NCBI RefSeq assembly: GCF_000423925.1
Contig: NZ_AUIX01000049.1
Location: 1-35,203 of the forward strand
Source of the DNA: Butyrivibrio sp. VCD2006
Lineage (GTDB): Bacteria > Bacillota > Clostridia > Lachnospirales > Lachnospiraceae
Length of the DNA stretch: 35,203 nucleotides
Direction: 5' to 3'
The translations under genes were made by a program, and so were the position numbers. Shown here piece after piece: positions 25,774 to 34,675 of the stretch. The notes below the pieces were generated by a model, which did no database searches, was not told the origin of the DNA, and saw nothing but the letters and a program-made list of their open reading frames with translations. How positions within the stretch are numbered: position 1 is the stretch's first letter; each line of letters begins with the position of its first letter.

Positions 25774-26689
25774 AGAATGTTCCTTTCTTACTAATCTTGT
25801 CTGCGTCAAATCTTGTACTAAGTTTATGTACACCTGTGGTCTTTTTTAGAACTTCATATTTCACAGGATCAAAATCATCATATATATAAGTTGCAAGTAC
25901 ATGGGACTGTGCCTGGCTAATTATCGGCATATCCGCATACTCTTTTTCATAATACTCATTCACTATGGTCAAAAATATCTGATAAATATAGTAGTTAGCA
26001 GCATGGTCATAATCCTTCCAATATGCAAACAGCAGCTTCTGAAGAAGGCAAAGCATATTGTTATTTGTACAGCTGTGAATAAACCAGTTGTTAAGCTCCA
26101 TGATCTCAGGATTAAATCCAAAGTAGTAATAGCTAAACATAAATAATGGCAGCTTATCGATATCACTTATTAATGCATCATCTGTAAAAAAGACAGTTGA
26201 ATCTATCCAATAACCACCATACTTTATGAGAAGTTCATTTCTTACGAGATCGCTGTAAAGTGCATTCCCAATGATTCCTTTTTTCCATTTTTCAACTATA
26301 TAATCCGGAAGCTTTACATAATCCCCGATATTAGTCTCATCCAGAAAAACAAACTTTTTATCCGGCATAAATGCTTTCTGACTCTCGATACATCTCTTTA
26401 CGATGTCAGGAGCCTTATCAATTCCCTGGAGCCACATAATCCATACCGTGCCGGAATTGTTTTCCTTTGGCAGCTTTTCCCAGGGTCTGTCCTTAGTGCA
26501 TACCTTCAGATATCTTTTTTTAAATCTTTTATACAGTATCATCCTGTGCTTTTGCCCTGCCATAACGCTGTATAAAAAATTAGTTTTTTCGTCTGTATAC
26601 TTAAGCCTAAGAATCATCTGATCATAGATAGTTCCAAGAAGCATTCTGTCCTTTATTCGATTCAAAAGCTTATTGTCATTTCCTGGCAT
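25742..26689 (-). CDS. Capsular polysaccharide synthesis glycosyltransferase-like protein
   Basis: The protein has about 315 residues and resembles PF05704: V-W-I-M-W-L-Q-G near residue 76, S-D-L-V-R-N-E-L-L-I-K-Y-G-G-Y-W-I-D-S-T-V-F-F-T in the middle, where W-I-D-S-T takes the place of the D-x-D of related GT32 enzymes. It is followed directly by a GT32-like gene, so the two are a likely enzyme pair for neighbouring linkages. The ATG at 26689 lies inside the end of the polymerase gene (overlap 14 bp). The open frame reaches 26737, but that start would overlap more and has no better RBS. Confidence 0.75.
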   Translation of the reverse strand: MPGNDNKLLNRIKDRMLLGTIYDQMILRLKYTDEKTNFLYSVMAGQKHRMILYKRFKKRYLKVCTKDRPWEKLPKENNSGTVWIMWLQGIDKAPDIVKRCIESQKAFMPDKKFVFLDETNIGDYVKLPDYIVEKWKKGIIGNALYSDLVRNELLIKYGGYWIDSTVFFTDDALISDIDKLPLFMFSYYYFGFNPEIMELNNWFIHSCTNNNMLCLLQKLLFAYWKDYDHAANYYIYQIFLTIVNEYYEKEYADMPIISQAQSHVLATYIYDDFDPVKYEVLKKTTGVHKLSTRFDADKISKKGTFYDVVINQANN

Positions 26690-28055
26690 ATCCAAATACT
26701 CTCTTTCTAAAGTATTTACTGGGGGCTTCCGGGACATACTCTACCTTTTCACAGCAAATATATAGTGCAAATAAGACATAGAGATACTTCAAAGTCTGCA
26801 GTGAATCAGCAATGTACAGATGTATGCAATAGCATATAGCTCCAATAATCAAAACTCTGAGTAATGCAGAACGAGTCTTGATAAAGTCCTTTATCATCCT
26901 GACTCCCATATATCCAAGAAAAAATATATATGCAAACATACCGGGATATGCATATCTGATATATTCAGCAATATAGAAATTGTCTATTGATTCAACAACT
27001 AATCCATTAACATTACTTTTAAACGCTCTTTTCCTACCTATGCCCAAAATAGGATTAAGCCAATCCACATGAAAAATCTGTTTTAACAAATCTCTATATG
27101 CAGCACTCTGATGTAATTGTGTTGAGTCTGCTCCATATTTTGCAGCAAGCTGTGTATGGAATATTGAATCTATAACGCTGGTAATCTGCAGAAGAATATA
27201 TTGACCAAAGGAGGTCTTCTGCAAACCAAATACAGCAATAAAGAAAATTGTCAGAGAAGTTATCACAATAAGGAGATTCATTCTCTGGTATTTTCTATCT
27301 GACAAAATAAACATAAGGAATACTTCAGCAAACATTATTCCCAAGCTTGATCTTGATCCTGTTGAAAAAATATTTACTATTATCCCAAGAAGCAGTAATG
27401 GTCTTCTAAATATATTAAATGTTTTGCTTTCAACATCGTATCCCGCCAAAGGCATGGCGCTCACAAGAAGAAGTCCATAACCAATTGAATGGATGCAACT
27501 GCTCATTATTCTGTAATGGCCACCCCTTATATATCTTCCTGTATATATATGCTTTATGGTTTCAAGATATGCAAATGGTGATTCCTTCATAACAATTTCA
27601 ACAAATCCAAGTATTACAAGAAAATAAATAAAATACTGTAAAGTCTTAATTGTTTTATCAACGCCAATAGCATCTTTTATCACATAAATAAGCAGATACA
27701 TTTCCAGAAATTCAATAAAAGGATTCAGAAAAGCATTTATATCTCTCCTTAGAATCATGGTATATAACAAAACAATGATATACGGTAGCAATATAAGCGA
27801 CATCCTATCCTGAACTATACAATCCATGAATTCCCGAAGTCTTGTGTAATCAAACACAATAAATACCAGCAATATAATAATTGCAATCCTGACTATAGTC
27901 AGATCAAATAATGGATTAGGTATACCAAAATACTGTGGCATAACATAGAGTGCAAAAAGATAGAAAATGGCACATCTGTAAAAGATAGTCTTCTCTCTTG
28001 GATCTCTAACGTATTTACTTTTACTATTCTCCTTATTTTTCTTTATATATTGCAT
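26676..28055 (-). CDS. wzy: Wzy-like polysaccharide polymerase
   Basis: The protein has about 459 residues with some 10-12 hydrophobic helices spread over the whole length and a large extracytoplasmic loop (about 280-360) holding N-P-I-L-G-I-G. This is the O-antigen ligase/polymerase (Wzy_C-like) layout. Such proteins join flipped repeat units into the polymer. The start is the ATG at 28055 with AAGGA six bases upstream; the TTG just before it at 28058 is in frame. Sequence identity in this family is low, so the call rests on topology, the loop motif and its place beside Wzx, Wzc and the priming transferase. Confidence 0.8.
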   Translation of the reverse strand: MQYIKKNKENSKSKYVRDPREKTIFYRCAIFYLFALYVMPQYFGIPNPLFDLTIVRIAIIILLVFIVFDYTRLREFMDCIVQDRMSLILLPYIIVLLYTMILRRDINAFLNPFIEFLEMYLLIYVIKDAIGVDKTIKTLQYFIYFLVILGFVEIVMKESPFAYLETIKHIYTGRYIRGGHYRIMSSCIHSIGYGLLLVSAMPLAGYDVESKTFNIFRRPLLLLGIIVNIFSTGSRSSLGIMFAEVFLMFILSDRKYQRMNLLIVITSLTIFFIAVFGLQKTSFGQYILLQITSVIDSIFHTQLAAKYGADSTQLHQSAAYRDLLKQIFHVDWLNPILGIGRKRAFKSNVNGLVVESIDNFYIAEYIRYAYPGMFAYIFFLGYMGVRMIKDFIKTRSALLRVLIIGAICYCIHLYIADSLQTLKYLYVLFALYICCEKVEYVPEAPSKYFRKRVFGYARK

Positions 28056-28064
28056 CAATTATCC

Positions 28065-28997
28065 TTACTTAAACGCCATCAAAAATTCTACCGGAATAGA
28101 TCTTCTCTTGTGATAACAATCACCATATTTTAGAAGAATCAGTGAATTAAAAAGCCTTCTGTTCTGAATCAGTTCTATTCTCTTCTCTGTGGCTGTAATA
28201 TGTTTTTTTAGCAAAGCGGCTTTACTACTTGATTCACCCTCTGAATCATTAACAAACTTAAGTGTTCTTTCATGACTCTTCTTCAGATCTCTCAAATATT
28301 TAAGTCTCTTATCTTTCTCATGTTCCTTATGAAGTGTGACATTGTTTGCATGGAGTCGCCTTTTCAGTGTAACCTCATGCAAAAAATATAAGCCTTCCAT
28401 GGCAAGTGCAAGCTTCCAGACAAATTCATCATGAGCCCAACCCTCATACCAGTATTCATCTATTTTATTAAGAAAGCTTCTTCTCATAGCCATGGTACAG
28501 CCCTGACATCCGATAAAAATATTCTCGGAGGTAAACTCCAGCTTTTCCATGCTTCCATCATTTTTAAATTTTGCCAGCTCCCAGCGCGGAACATCCGGCG
28601 CATCATCGGAACATTTAAACGGCTCAAATTCAGAGCCTATCATCAAAGCATCCGGTCTTCTCTCAAAAGCCTCTATCATCCGCTCTACACGTGTTTCAGG
28701 CCAAATATCATCCTGATCGCTAAAAAAAACGATCTCACCTCTGGTCTTTCTTAAGGCACCGACGAAATTAGATGCATAACCGAAGTTTTTTTCATTGACT
28801 TTAAAATCGACCTTATCACCAAGTCCATTGTCTTTAATGTAGCTTTCTATAACAGCGGCCGTATTGTCACTCGAAATATCATCCCTGATTATTACTTCAT
28901 CAACCGGATAAGTCTGATTAAATATGGAATCAAGCTGCTCCTTTATATACTCTTCCCCATTGTATGTAGCCATTGCTACAGAAATAAAATACTTCAT
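28065..28997 (-). CDS. GT2 family glycosyltransferase (rhamnosyltransferase-like)
   Basis: The protein has about 310 residues: I-S-V-A-M-A-T-Y-N-G-E-E-Y-I near the N-terminus, I-R-D-D-I-S-S-D-N-T near 36-45 and F-S-D-Q-D-D-I-W near 86, the pattern of GT2 enzymes that often transfer deoxyhexoses such as rhamnose. The middle has G-C-Q-G-C-T-M-A-M-R. The ATG at 28997 overlaps the previous stop as ATGA; an ATG at 29039 is in frame but would overlap by 46 bp. The last 90 residues are helical and basic. Sugar identity is a guess from family resemblance. Confidence 0.85.
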   Translation of the reverse strand: MKYFISVAMATYNGEEYIKEQLDSIFNQTYPVDEVIIRDDISSDNTAAVIESYIKDNGLGDKVDFKVNEKNFGYASNFVGALRKTRGEIVFFSDQDDIWPETRVERMIEAFERRPDALMIGSEFEPFKCSDDAPDVPRWELAKFKNDGSMEKLEFTSENIFIGCQGCTMAMRRSFLNKIDEYWYEGWAHDEFVWKLALAMEGLYFLHEVTLKRRLHANNVTLHKEHEKDKRLKYLRDLKKSHERTLKFVNDSEGESSSKAALLKKHITATEKRIELIQNRRLFNSLILLKYGDCYHKRRSIPVEFLMAFK

Positions 28998-29992
28998 CCT
29001 ACCATGACCTTGGACAATGCTTTTGCATATATCCTGCAATTCATTTTATTAACGGATCTTATGTATAATCCTATCTTTCCCTGAAAATATCTGTTTTTCC
29101 TATAATCAGGAAATTCTTTGTTAACAAATTCAAATGTTTTATTTAGTAAATCCCTCTTTATTGCAGGGTCACCGACTCTTCCTATCCTACTTAGATTGCT
29201 GCAAAAGGCAATCTTGACGCAAAAGTATTCAAGCTCAGCTTTATACTTTTCATAAAGCCCATGCTGTCTGTAAAAATCGAGAATATCATTTAGTACACTG
29301 AATATGTCTCCGACTTTTTTGCCAAGATTTGAAGTCATTGTAGATTTTTGCCTGACACTGTAATAGACAAGCTTTTCATCAAGATATGACTGCTTTTTTA
29401 TAAATGGAATTGATTTGATGTAGAATGATGTATCCTCGTATATCATTCCTTCCGGAAATCTTACATCCCCATTTACCAGAACACTCCTCCGGTATAGCTT
29501 ATTCCATGGTGAAACCTGCGGATCAAGAAAAAGTTCTCTTGGATCACTTCGGGCAGTAATCGTTCCCCTGGTTTGTATTTCCTTGTACAAAGGCATACCG
29601 TTTTCATCTGATGAATCAAGCTCAAGCATGCTGTGATAATGACACTCAACAAGATCCGCATCATCCCTTTCTGCAATTCTAAGAAGTTTTTCATACATCG
29701 TTGTATCAACATAATCATCAGAATCAGCAAATCCGATATAGTCACCGGATGCCTTCTGAATTCCAAGATTTCTAGCAGTTGCCTGACCACCGTTTTCCTT
29801 ATTAAATACCTTGAAAAAATCAGGATACTTTTCGCTATACTCCTTCAGAATTGCAGGAGAACCATCAGTTGATCCGTCATTTACAGCTATAATTTCAAAC
29901 TCATTCTTAGGAATAGTCTGATTAACAAGTGCATCAAGGCATCTTCTCAGATATTTCTCCGTGTTATACACTGGCAGTACTACGCTTACCAT
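28994..29992 (-). CDS. GT2 family glycosyltransferase
   Basis: The protein has about 332 residues and starts V-S-V-V-L-P-V-Y-N-T-E-K-Y-L, with V-N-D-G-S-T-D-G near 37 and A-D-S-D-D-Y-V near 88. The ATG at 29992 has GGTGG five bases upstream and lies within the end of the Wzc-like gene (overlap 29 bp). An ATG at 30004 is in frame without an RBS. It is coupled by ATGA to the next GT2 gene. It would act early in repeat-unit assembly, judging only from its place near the priming enzymes. Confidence 0.85.
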   Translation of the reverse strand: MVSVVLPVYNTEKYLRRCLDALVNQTIPKNEFEIIAVNDGSTDGSPAILKEYSEKYPDFFKVFNKENGGQATARNLGIQKASGDYIGFADSDDYVDTTMYEKLLRIAERDDADLVECHYHSMLELDSSDENGMPLYKEIQTRGTITARSDPRELFLDPQVSPWNKLYRRSVLVNGDVRFPEGMIYEDTSFYIKSIPFIKKQSYLDEKLVYYSVRQKSTMTSNLGKKVGDIFSVLNDILDFYRQHGLYEKYKAELEYFCVKIAFCSNLSRIGRVGDPAIKRDLLNKTFEFVNKEFPDYRKNRYFQGKIGLYIRSVNKMNCRIYAKALSKVMVG

Positions 29993-31373
29993 ACTCTCCA
30001 CCATTTACATATTCTTTGTGGTTAAAATCCTCGGACTTAGCAGATATTCCGTTATAAATGAATCCGCAAATATTCGCATCAACAGCTTCAAGACGTCTGA
30101 TAATCAGCTCTTCTCTCTCAAATCTGGTAGCCATCTCTCTGATTACTACAATGAATGCATTTGCAACATTATTTATTTCTACGCCGTCTGCCACAACACC
30201 TATAGCAGGTGTATCAATAATTATTACTTCATATTTGCCCTTGAAGTTATTGATCATTCTCTTCCACTTATCACTGAGAAGAAGATCTGTAGGATTGGGC
30301 GGGTAAGTTCCGGTTGTAATAACATCAAGATTAGGCATTACTTCTCTGTTTATGTTAAGCTCAGCAAGATTAGCCAGATAATCGCTAAGACCTTTCTTTT
30401 CAGTTATCTTGAACTCCTCAGCTATATTTCCGTTTCTCATGTCTGCATCAATAAGAAGGGTCTTTTTGCCCATCATTGAAAAGCTTATGGCAACGTTTAT
30501 GCTGTTTGTTGTTTTACCTTCTGAGTAGTCTGCACCGGTAACGGCAAAAACCGGACATGCATTCCCACCAAGAAACAAAAGGTTGGTACGAATATCGTTA
30601 TATGCTTCCTTAAGCACGAACTCACTGTCAGGAGAAAGCATTACATCCGGCTTTCCATCCTCTCTCTTCTTTTCAACAAGCGGAACCATTCCAAGTATCG
30701 GGATATTAAACATATCTTCGATCTCGTATATTCTTCTGTATCTGGTATCCATAAGTCCCCTTATAAGGAAGAAAAGAGCTGAGAGAACACCACCTGCAAA
30801 AACACCTATTAAAGCCATTAACTTAACACTAGTAGACTTATAAGGCAGTGTAGGAAGTATAGCTTCATCAAGGACTTCTATTCCACCGGATTTTACAATG
30901 CTGATGATCTTATCCGGTGCCAGTGCTCCGATTGTATTAGCAATTATCATCGCGTTATACGGATTTGGATCATATACAGTTACCTTAAATACAGCTGTTC
31001 CTCCAACCGCAGATGCCTGAATATTCTTTGCAAGATATGCAGGAGTATAATACCTGGGATCAAGCTCTGCCTCCTCAATAATGGATGTAAGAAAGCTTCT
31101 GCTCTTAAGAATCTGCATATAAGAATTCAAAAGTGAACTTGCTTCAGACAAATCCGAACTAGAAAGATTTATACCATTGTCATTTACATAATCCGGCTTA
31201 CTGTAAACATAAAGAGATATCTGTGCTGCATAGATATCCTGCCTGAATAAGAAAGATCCACCTCCGGTAATCGCTCCAACAATAAGTCCGATAAGGATCA
31301 TATATTTCAGCTTTGTCTTAATGATCCAGAATATTTTCTCCAGATGAAAATTCTGCAAAATAGTTTTTAACAT
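29964..31373 (-). CDS. Wzc-like chain-length determinant fused to BY-kinase ATPase
   Basis: The 469-residue protein has a Wzz-type N-terminal part with membrane helices at about 25-45 and 185-210 and, between them, an outside region with P-Y-K-S-T before the second helix. The cytoplasmic C-terminal ATPase has Walker A-like T-G-A-D-Y-S-E-G-K-T-T-N near 277-288, A' motif L-L-I-D-A-D-M-R and Walker B I-I-I-D-T-P. Such proteins set polymer length and drive export. In most Firmicutes the two halves are separate genes, while here they are fused. The C-terminal tail has only two Tyr near its end rather than a rich cluster. RBS GGAAGGG precedes the ATG. Confidence 0.85.
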   Translation of the reverse strand: MLKTILQNFHLEKIFWIIKTKLKYMILIGLIVGAITGGGSFLFRQDIYAAQISLYVYSKPDYVNDNGINLSSSDLSEASSLLNSYMQILKSRSFLTSIIEEAELDPRYYTPAYLAKNIQASAVGGTAVFKVTVYDPNPYNAMIIANTIGALAPDKIISIVKSGGIEVLDEAILPTLPYKSTSVKLMALIGVFAGGVLSALFFLIRGLMDTRYRRIYEIEDMFNIPILGMVPLVEKKREDGKPDVMLSPDSEFVLKEAYNDIRTNLLFLGGNACPVFAVTGADYSEGKTTNSINVAISFSMMGKKTLLIDADMRNGNIAEEFKITEKKGLSDYLANLAELNINREVMPNLDVITTGTYPPNPTDLLLSDKWKRMINNFKGKYEVIIIDTPAIGVVADGVEINNVANAFIVVIREMATRFEREELIIRRLEAVDANICGFIYNGISAKSEDFNHKEYVNGGEYGKRSTASV

Positions 31374-31388
31374 TTACGTTTCCCTTCC

Positions 31389-31658
31389 TTAAATGAATTC
31401 ATATTCTTTAAGCTTTGTAAGGAATTCATCAACAGATTTCTCGCATTCTTCCTCCGAGACATCATATTCCTCAAGCAGCTTTTTAATTATATCTCCTACA
31501 GTTATCTCTTCCTGAATGAGATCCCAAATATCATTTCCTGATCCCTTGATCATGAAATACTTTCCGGATTCAAAATCTATCATTACTTTTTCTCCGGATA
31601 AATCTGTTACATTCAGATTCTTCTTTAATTTGATAATATCTCCTCTATTAATTCCCAT
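31389..31658 (-). CDS. PqqD-like lasso B1 / RiPP recognition element protein
   Basis: The 89-residue protein has the PqqD fold pattern: V-M-I-D-F-E-S-G-K-Y-F-M-I-K-G-S-G-N-D-I-W-D-L-I, then V-G-D-I-I-K-K-L and a C-terminal helix with V-D-E-F-L. In lasso pathways this B1 protein binds the leader (Y/W-x2-P) and delivers the precursor to B2. It starts 4 nt after the stop of the sugar-1-phosphate transferase, with the GGGAG RBS inside that gene's end, and lies 15 bp before the Wzc-like gene. It is thus built into the EPS operon about 14 kb from the other - strand lasso enzymes and 31 kb from the precursor. It is the only B1 in the window. Confidence 0.85.
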   Translation of the reverse strand: MGINRGDIIKLKKNLNVTDLSGEKVMIDFESGKYFMIKGSGNDIWDLIQEEITVGDIIKKLLEEYDVSEEECEKSVDEFLTKLKEYEFI

Positions 31659-31662
31659 AACT

Positions 31663-33066
31663 TTAATACGCTCCCTTTCTTTTAATCAAAACTCCTATTG
31701 TTTTTATTATGATTTGTATATCCAATAGCAATGTCCAATTATCTATATATTTAAGATCAAGCTCCACAATCTTATCAAAATTCGTGATACTGCTTCTGCC
31801 GCTCACCTGCCACATCCCTGTTATTCCGGGCTTAATACTTATTCGGCGCCATTGCGACCTTCTGTACTGCGAAACCTCTTCAACAGTAGGTGGCCTGGTT
31901 CCAACAATACTCATGTCACCGTTAAGGACGTTGAAAAACTGTGGCAATTCATCAATGCTTGTTCTCCGGATGAATTTTCCCACTCTTGTAACTCTGGGAT
32001 CATCCTTCACCTTAAACATGACTCCATCCATCATGTTCTGGTCCTTCAACTCATCACGTCTCTCTTCAGCATCCTCACACATACTTCTGAATTTATAGAT
32101 GCTAAAGGTTCTACCATTCTGTCCTACTCTCTCCTGCCTGAAAAGTACAGGCCCTTTGGAATCGATTTTTATTGCGATTGCTGTCAACAGCATTACCGGC
32201 GAAGCTATTATCAAACCCACAAGGCTTATCAGAATATCCGATATACGCTTAATGAACTGCTCATACGCATTAAGCGATACTGTATGATAAATTATCATCG
32301 GGTAAGTCCCTATCGAACTCACATAACTATTGGAACGATTTATCATACGAGTATTATCAACATCCATCACAACCTTGACCGTAACTCCCATCTCCAGGCA
32401 TATATCTATATACCTCTGGATGTTACTTAAGCTGTCATCTGAGTGTTGCATGAAATAGATACACTCAAGTTCGTGATTCCTTATTATGCCTTCAAGTTCT
32501 GACAGATTTCCAAGTACGTTAAATACCTTCTCTTTTAGTACTCCTGATTTAAGAATGTACCCAACATTCTCAACTCTCATACTTGTTTTGTTGAGAAAGT
32601 AATTGAACTTCTCGTACTCCTCAAATACGCCGACATACGCTGTTCGCGGTGCCTGATAATTTGAAGTCACCATTTGCACAAATCTACTGACCAGCATATT
32701 CAGACATATGGCCAAATAAATCATTAACAAATAATACAGATGGAATTTTCTGACATCAGGGCCGGCATTATAAACGTACATAATTACTATTGTCGTTATC
32801 GATGCCAACAGCCATGACTTAGTTAAGATTTTCCAGAACCTGTCCAAATAAAAGAATAGCGTCACATTGTAAATCCGAGCCTCTTTATTGGATAGGATAT
32901 ATACAACGCCAAAGACAATTATCGGCGCAAGACATTCCAGATATGCTATCTTTTCTATGTACTTACTAAATAGAGCCCTTTCTATCAAATACACAATGTA
33001 GATCAGCACCATGTCAGTGAGCATCTGAACAACATTGGTATTCGCTCCCCTGTTACTGCGATTCAT
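31663..33066 (-). CDS. Polyprenyl-phosphate sugar-1-phosphate transferase (priming enzyme)
   Basis: The 467-residue protein has about four to five N-terminal membrane helices, a middle nucleotide-fold-like segment, then a further helix (about 270-295) and the catalytic bacterial sugar transferase domain: G-P-V-L-F-R-Q-E-R-V-G, F-x-I-Y-K-F-R-S-M, R-R-T-S-I-D-E-L-P-Q-F-F-N-V-L and K-P-G-I-T-G-M-W-Q-V-S-G-R. It starts the repeat unit by moving a sugar phosphate onto undecaprenyl phosphate at the membrane. Length and layout match WbaP/EPS-type priming enzymes. It precedes the lasso B1 gene by 4 nt. Confidence 0.9.
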   Translation of the reverse strand: MNRSNRGANTNVVQMLTDMVLIYIVYLIERALFSKYIEKIAYLECLAPIIVFGVVYILSNKEARIYNVTLFFYLDRFWKILTKSWLLASITTIVIMYVYNAGPDVRKFHLYYLLMIYLAICLNMLVSRFVQMVTSNYQAPRTAYVGVFEEYEKFNYFLNKTSMRVENVGYILKSGVLKEKVFNVLGNLSELEGIIRNHELECIYFMQHSDDSLSNIQRYIDICLEMGVTVKVVMDVDNTRMINRSNSYVSSIGTYPMIIYHTVSLNAYEQFIKRISDILISLVGLIIASPVMLLTAIAIKIDSKGPVLFRQERVGQNGRTFSIYKFRSMCEDAEERRDELKDQNMMDGVMFKVKDDPRVTRVGKFIRRTSIDELPQFFNVLNGDMSIVGTRPPTVEEVSQYRRSQWRRISIKPGITGMWQVSGRSSITNFDKIVELDLKYIDNWTLLLDIQIIIKTIGVLIKRKGAY

Positions 33067-33076
33067 TCCCTAAAAC

Positions 33077-33565
33077 TTAACCTTCATCAAACATATTCAT
33101 GAAATGTAGGATCTTGTCTTCTACATTTCCCCCATTAACCTCATACGGCTGAAAATCAAATGTACGAGCTTTTTCAATGTAATTTATAAGTTCATTGGTG
33201 TCTTCACAGCAAAGGACTGAGCCTTTGCCGGAAAACGCCTTGGCAATTTCTGTCTGGTGATCATCCACATGTTCATCAAACTTGGATAATCTCGGTACTA
33301 CTATTACGGGCTTATCAGCCTTAATACCGGTTATGATTGTTCCGACACCGGCATGAGTAATAAGTAAACTGCAATTCTGAATCTTATCGACGTACTCCTT
33401 CTCATCCATAAAATCAACATATTCACAATGCTTTGGCTTATATGTTGAAGTCCCTCTCTGAATGAAAATGTCACCTTTTACATTGCCTGCTTCAGCAAGC
33501 TTATCAACTGCCTTAAGCAGTCTGTTCATTTGAAATTTCTGCGTTCCTAATGTAACAAATATCAA
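33077..33565 (-). CDS. Catalytic subunit of a two-part glycosyltransferase (PssE/Alg13-like)
   Basis: The 162-residue protein starts I-F-V-T-L-G-T-Q and has L-L-I-T-H-A-G-V-G-T-I near residue 88 and P-x2-V-V-P-R-L-S-K-F-D-E-H-V-D-D-H-Q, the GT28-type C-terminal half. It needs the membrane partner encoded just upstream. The start codon is TTG at 33565, set by GGGAGG (33573-33578) seven bases away. The pair usually adds the second sugar of the repeat unit. Confidence 0.9.
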   Translation of the reverse strand: MIFVTLGTQKFQMNRLLKAVDKLAEAGNVKGDIFIQRGTSTYKPKHCEYVDFMDEKEYVDKIQNCSLLITHAGVGTIITGIKADKPVIVVPRLSKFDEHVDDHQTEIAKAFSGKGSVLCCEDTNELINYIEKARTFDFQPYEVNGGNVEDKILHFMNMFDEG

Positions 33566-33572
33566 AACAAAG

Positions 33573-33578
33573 CCTCCC
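33573..33578 (-). promoter_or_regulatory. RBS that fixes a TTG start
   Basis: GGGAGG on the - strand sits 7 nt before the TTG at 33565. No in-frame ATG matches the conserved I-F-V-T-L-G-T start, so this RBS decides the start of the Alg13-like gene. Confidence 0.7.
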
Positions 33579-33585
33579 TATCACA

Positions 33586-34056
33586 TCAGAACATCTCTCC
33601 CCCAAGCATAGCCTTGGGATAACGTTCAAGCATATCTTCCCACTGAACCATGAACAGATCCGCGAGATTGTACACAAGTTTACCTGTCAGTGACGGATTA
33701 TAAACTCTTGCAAATGACTCAATATAAACGACCTTGATACCCATCATCTTGCCAATCACACAAAACGGATAAGCAATAAGTGCTCCCGTAGTAATGATGT
33801 AATCAGGCTTTTCCTTTGCCAAGATCTTGATCGTCCTAATAAACAACCAGATAAACTTTGGCAGGAAAAGTAACTGCTTCCTGTCCATCTTGGGCAATAA
33901 GTATTTCCTATCACAGAAATGCTTAAGCTCAAAATCACTCTTTTCAGTCACAAGAAAACAGTCGTATCTTTTCTCGATTCCTTTAAGCTTGGAAATTTCT
34001 TCTAAATGGCCTCCTGATGAGGCAACGAATGCGACTTTACTAACCCCTCTTTTCAT
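33586..34056 (-). CDS. Membrane subunit of a two-part glycosyltransferase (PssD/Alg14-like)
   Basis: The 156-residue protein has A-F-V-A-S-S-G-G-H-L-E-E near the start, a hydrophobic stretch at about 60-80, I-I-T-T-G-A-L-I-A-Y-P and I-E-S-F-A-R, the Alg14 pattern. It anchors and activates the Alg13-like partner encoded 20 bp downstream. It is the first gene of the long - strand run; RBS GGGGAAG lies five bases before the ATG. Confidence 0.9.
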   Translation of the reverse strand: MKRGVSKVAFVASSGGHLEEISKLKGIEKRYDCFLVTEKSDFELKHFCDRKYLLPKMDRKQLLFLPKFIWLFIRTIKILAKEKPDYIITTGALIAYPFCVIGKMMGIKVVYIESFARVYNPSLTGKLVYNLADLFMVQWEDMLERYPKAMLGGEMF

Positions 34057-34471
34057 ATCGTTTCTTCCCCGCTAATCAATTTAACCCCTGAACATAAATC
34101 ATATATATATTTTTTCAGACGAAAATTAGAAACTATTTATATATAATTTATAATTCTAACAATATTGTTACAAATATACACCCACTTTCATAATTAATCT
34201 ATTATCTTGAAAGAATTTTCCAATTTTTGGTTACTTGCACAAAAATGAAATGTATCTTTTTGTAAGTTATAGCAATTTTACTAGAGCATATATCTATATG
34301 TTTTAACATCTTGCTGAAACGTAGATATCCGTTATAGTTTCCTTGTTATCGTTCAGGGCTTAAAAAGCATAAAGAAGCACAAATTTGTTGACCAAACCTG
34401 CTATTCTGGTTACGATTTATATAGTCTTTCAAAGTACAAAATAAAAAAATAAAAAAAATTCAAATTTATTG
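34057..34471. other. AT-rich intergenic region upstream of the EPS run
   Basis: No gene was found. This stretch must hold the promoter and leader of the - strand operon. TTGTAA and TTGTTA -35-like boxes near 34160-34180 face several A/T-only -10-like boxes on the - strand, but none has good 16-18 bp spacing, so I make no promoter call. Several homopolymer runs occur near 34440-34460. Confidence 0.5.
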
Positions 34472-34500
34472 TTGACAATAATCTCGTAAAACTATATACT
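34472..34500 (+). promoter_or_regulatory. Promoter of the tRNA gene
   Basis: A perfect TTGACA (34472-34477) is 17 bp from TATACT (34495-34500). Transcription should start about 7 nt later. A 6-bp hairpin GTCGGT/ACCGAC (34508-34513 with 34529-34534) would lie in the pre-tRNA leader. Confidence 0.85.
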
Positions 34501-34543
34501 AGCTTTTGTCGGTCAGCGAGATACGCGAACCGACACCTCATAT

Positions 34544-34617
34544 GGCGAGATAGCTCAGTTGGCTAGAGCACGCGGTTCATACCCGCGGTGTCGAGGGTTC
34601 GAATCCCCCTCTCGCTA
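34544..34617 (+). tRNA. tRNA-Met (CAT), elongator type
   Basis: The cloverleaf was folded by hand: acceptor G-G-C-G-A-G-A with T-C-T-C-G-C-T (first pair G-U), D-arm GCTC/GAGC, anticodon arm CGCGG-TTCATAC-CCGCG with anticodon CAT at 34578-34580, and T-loop TTCGAAT. The T-stem GAGGG/CCCCC has one A-C mismatch. No CCA is encoded. A paired 1-72 end argues against initiator tRNA, and the body looks unlike tRNA-Ile2. It has its own promoter and terminator. Confidence 0.88.
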
Positions 34618-34622
34618 CTCCT

Positions 34623-34649
34623 AAAGAGAACCAGTTGGTTCTCTTTTTT
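34623..34649 (+). terminator. Intrinsic terminator of tRNA-Met
   Basis: AGAGAACC (34625-34632) pairs with GGTTCTCT (34637-34644) around a 4-nt loop and is followed by T (34644-34649). Confidence 0.85.
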
Positions 34650-34675
34650 ATTGTTCAGATTCGAACTCGAGACGC

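Noticed and set aside
34140..34190. - strand promoter for the EPS run
   Set aside because: TTGTAA/TTGTTA boxes are present, but only at poor spacing to A/T-only -10-like boxes in very AT-rich DNA.
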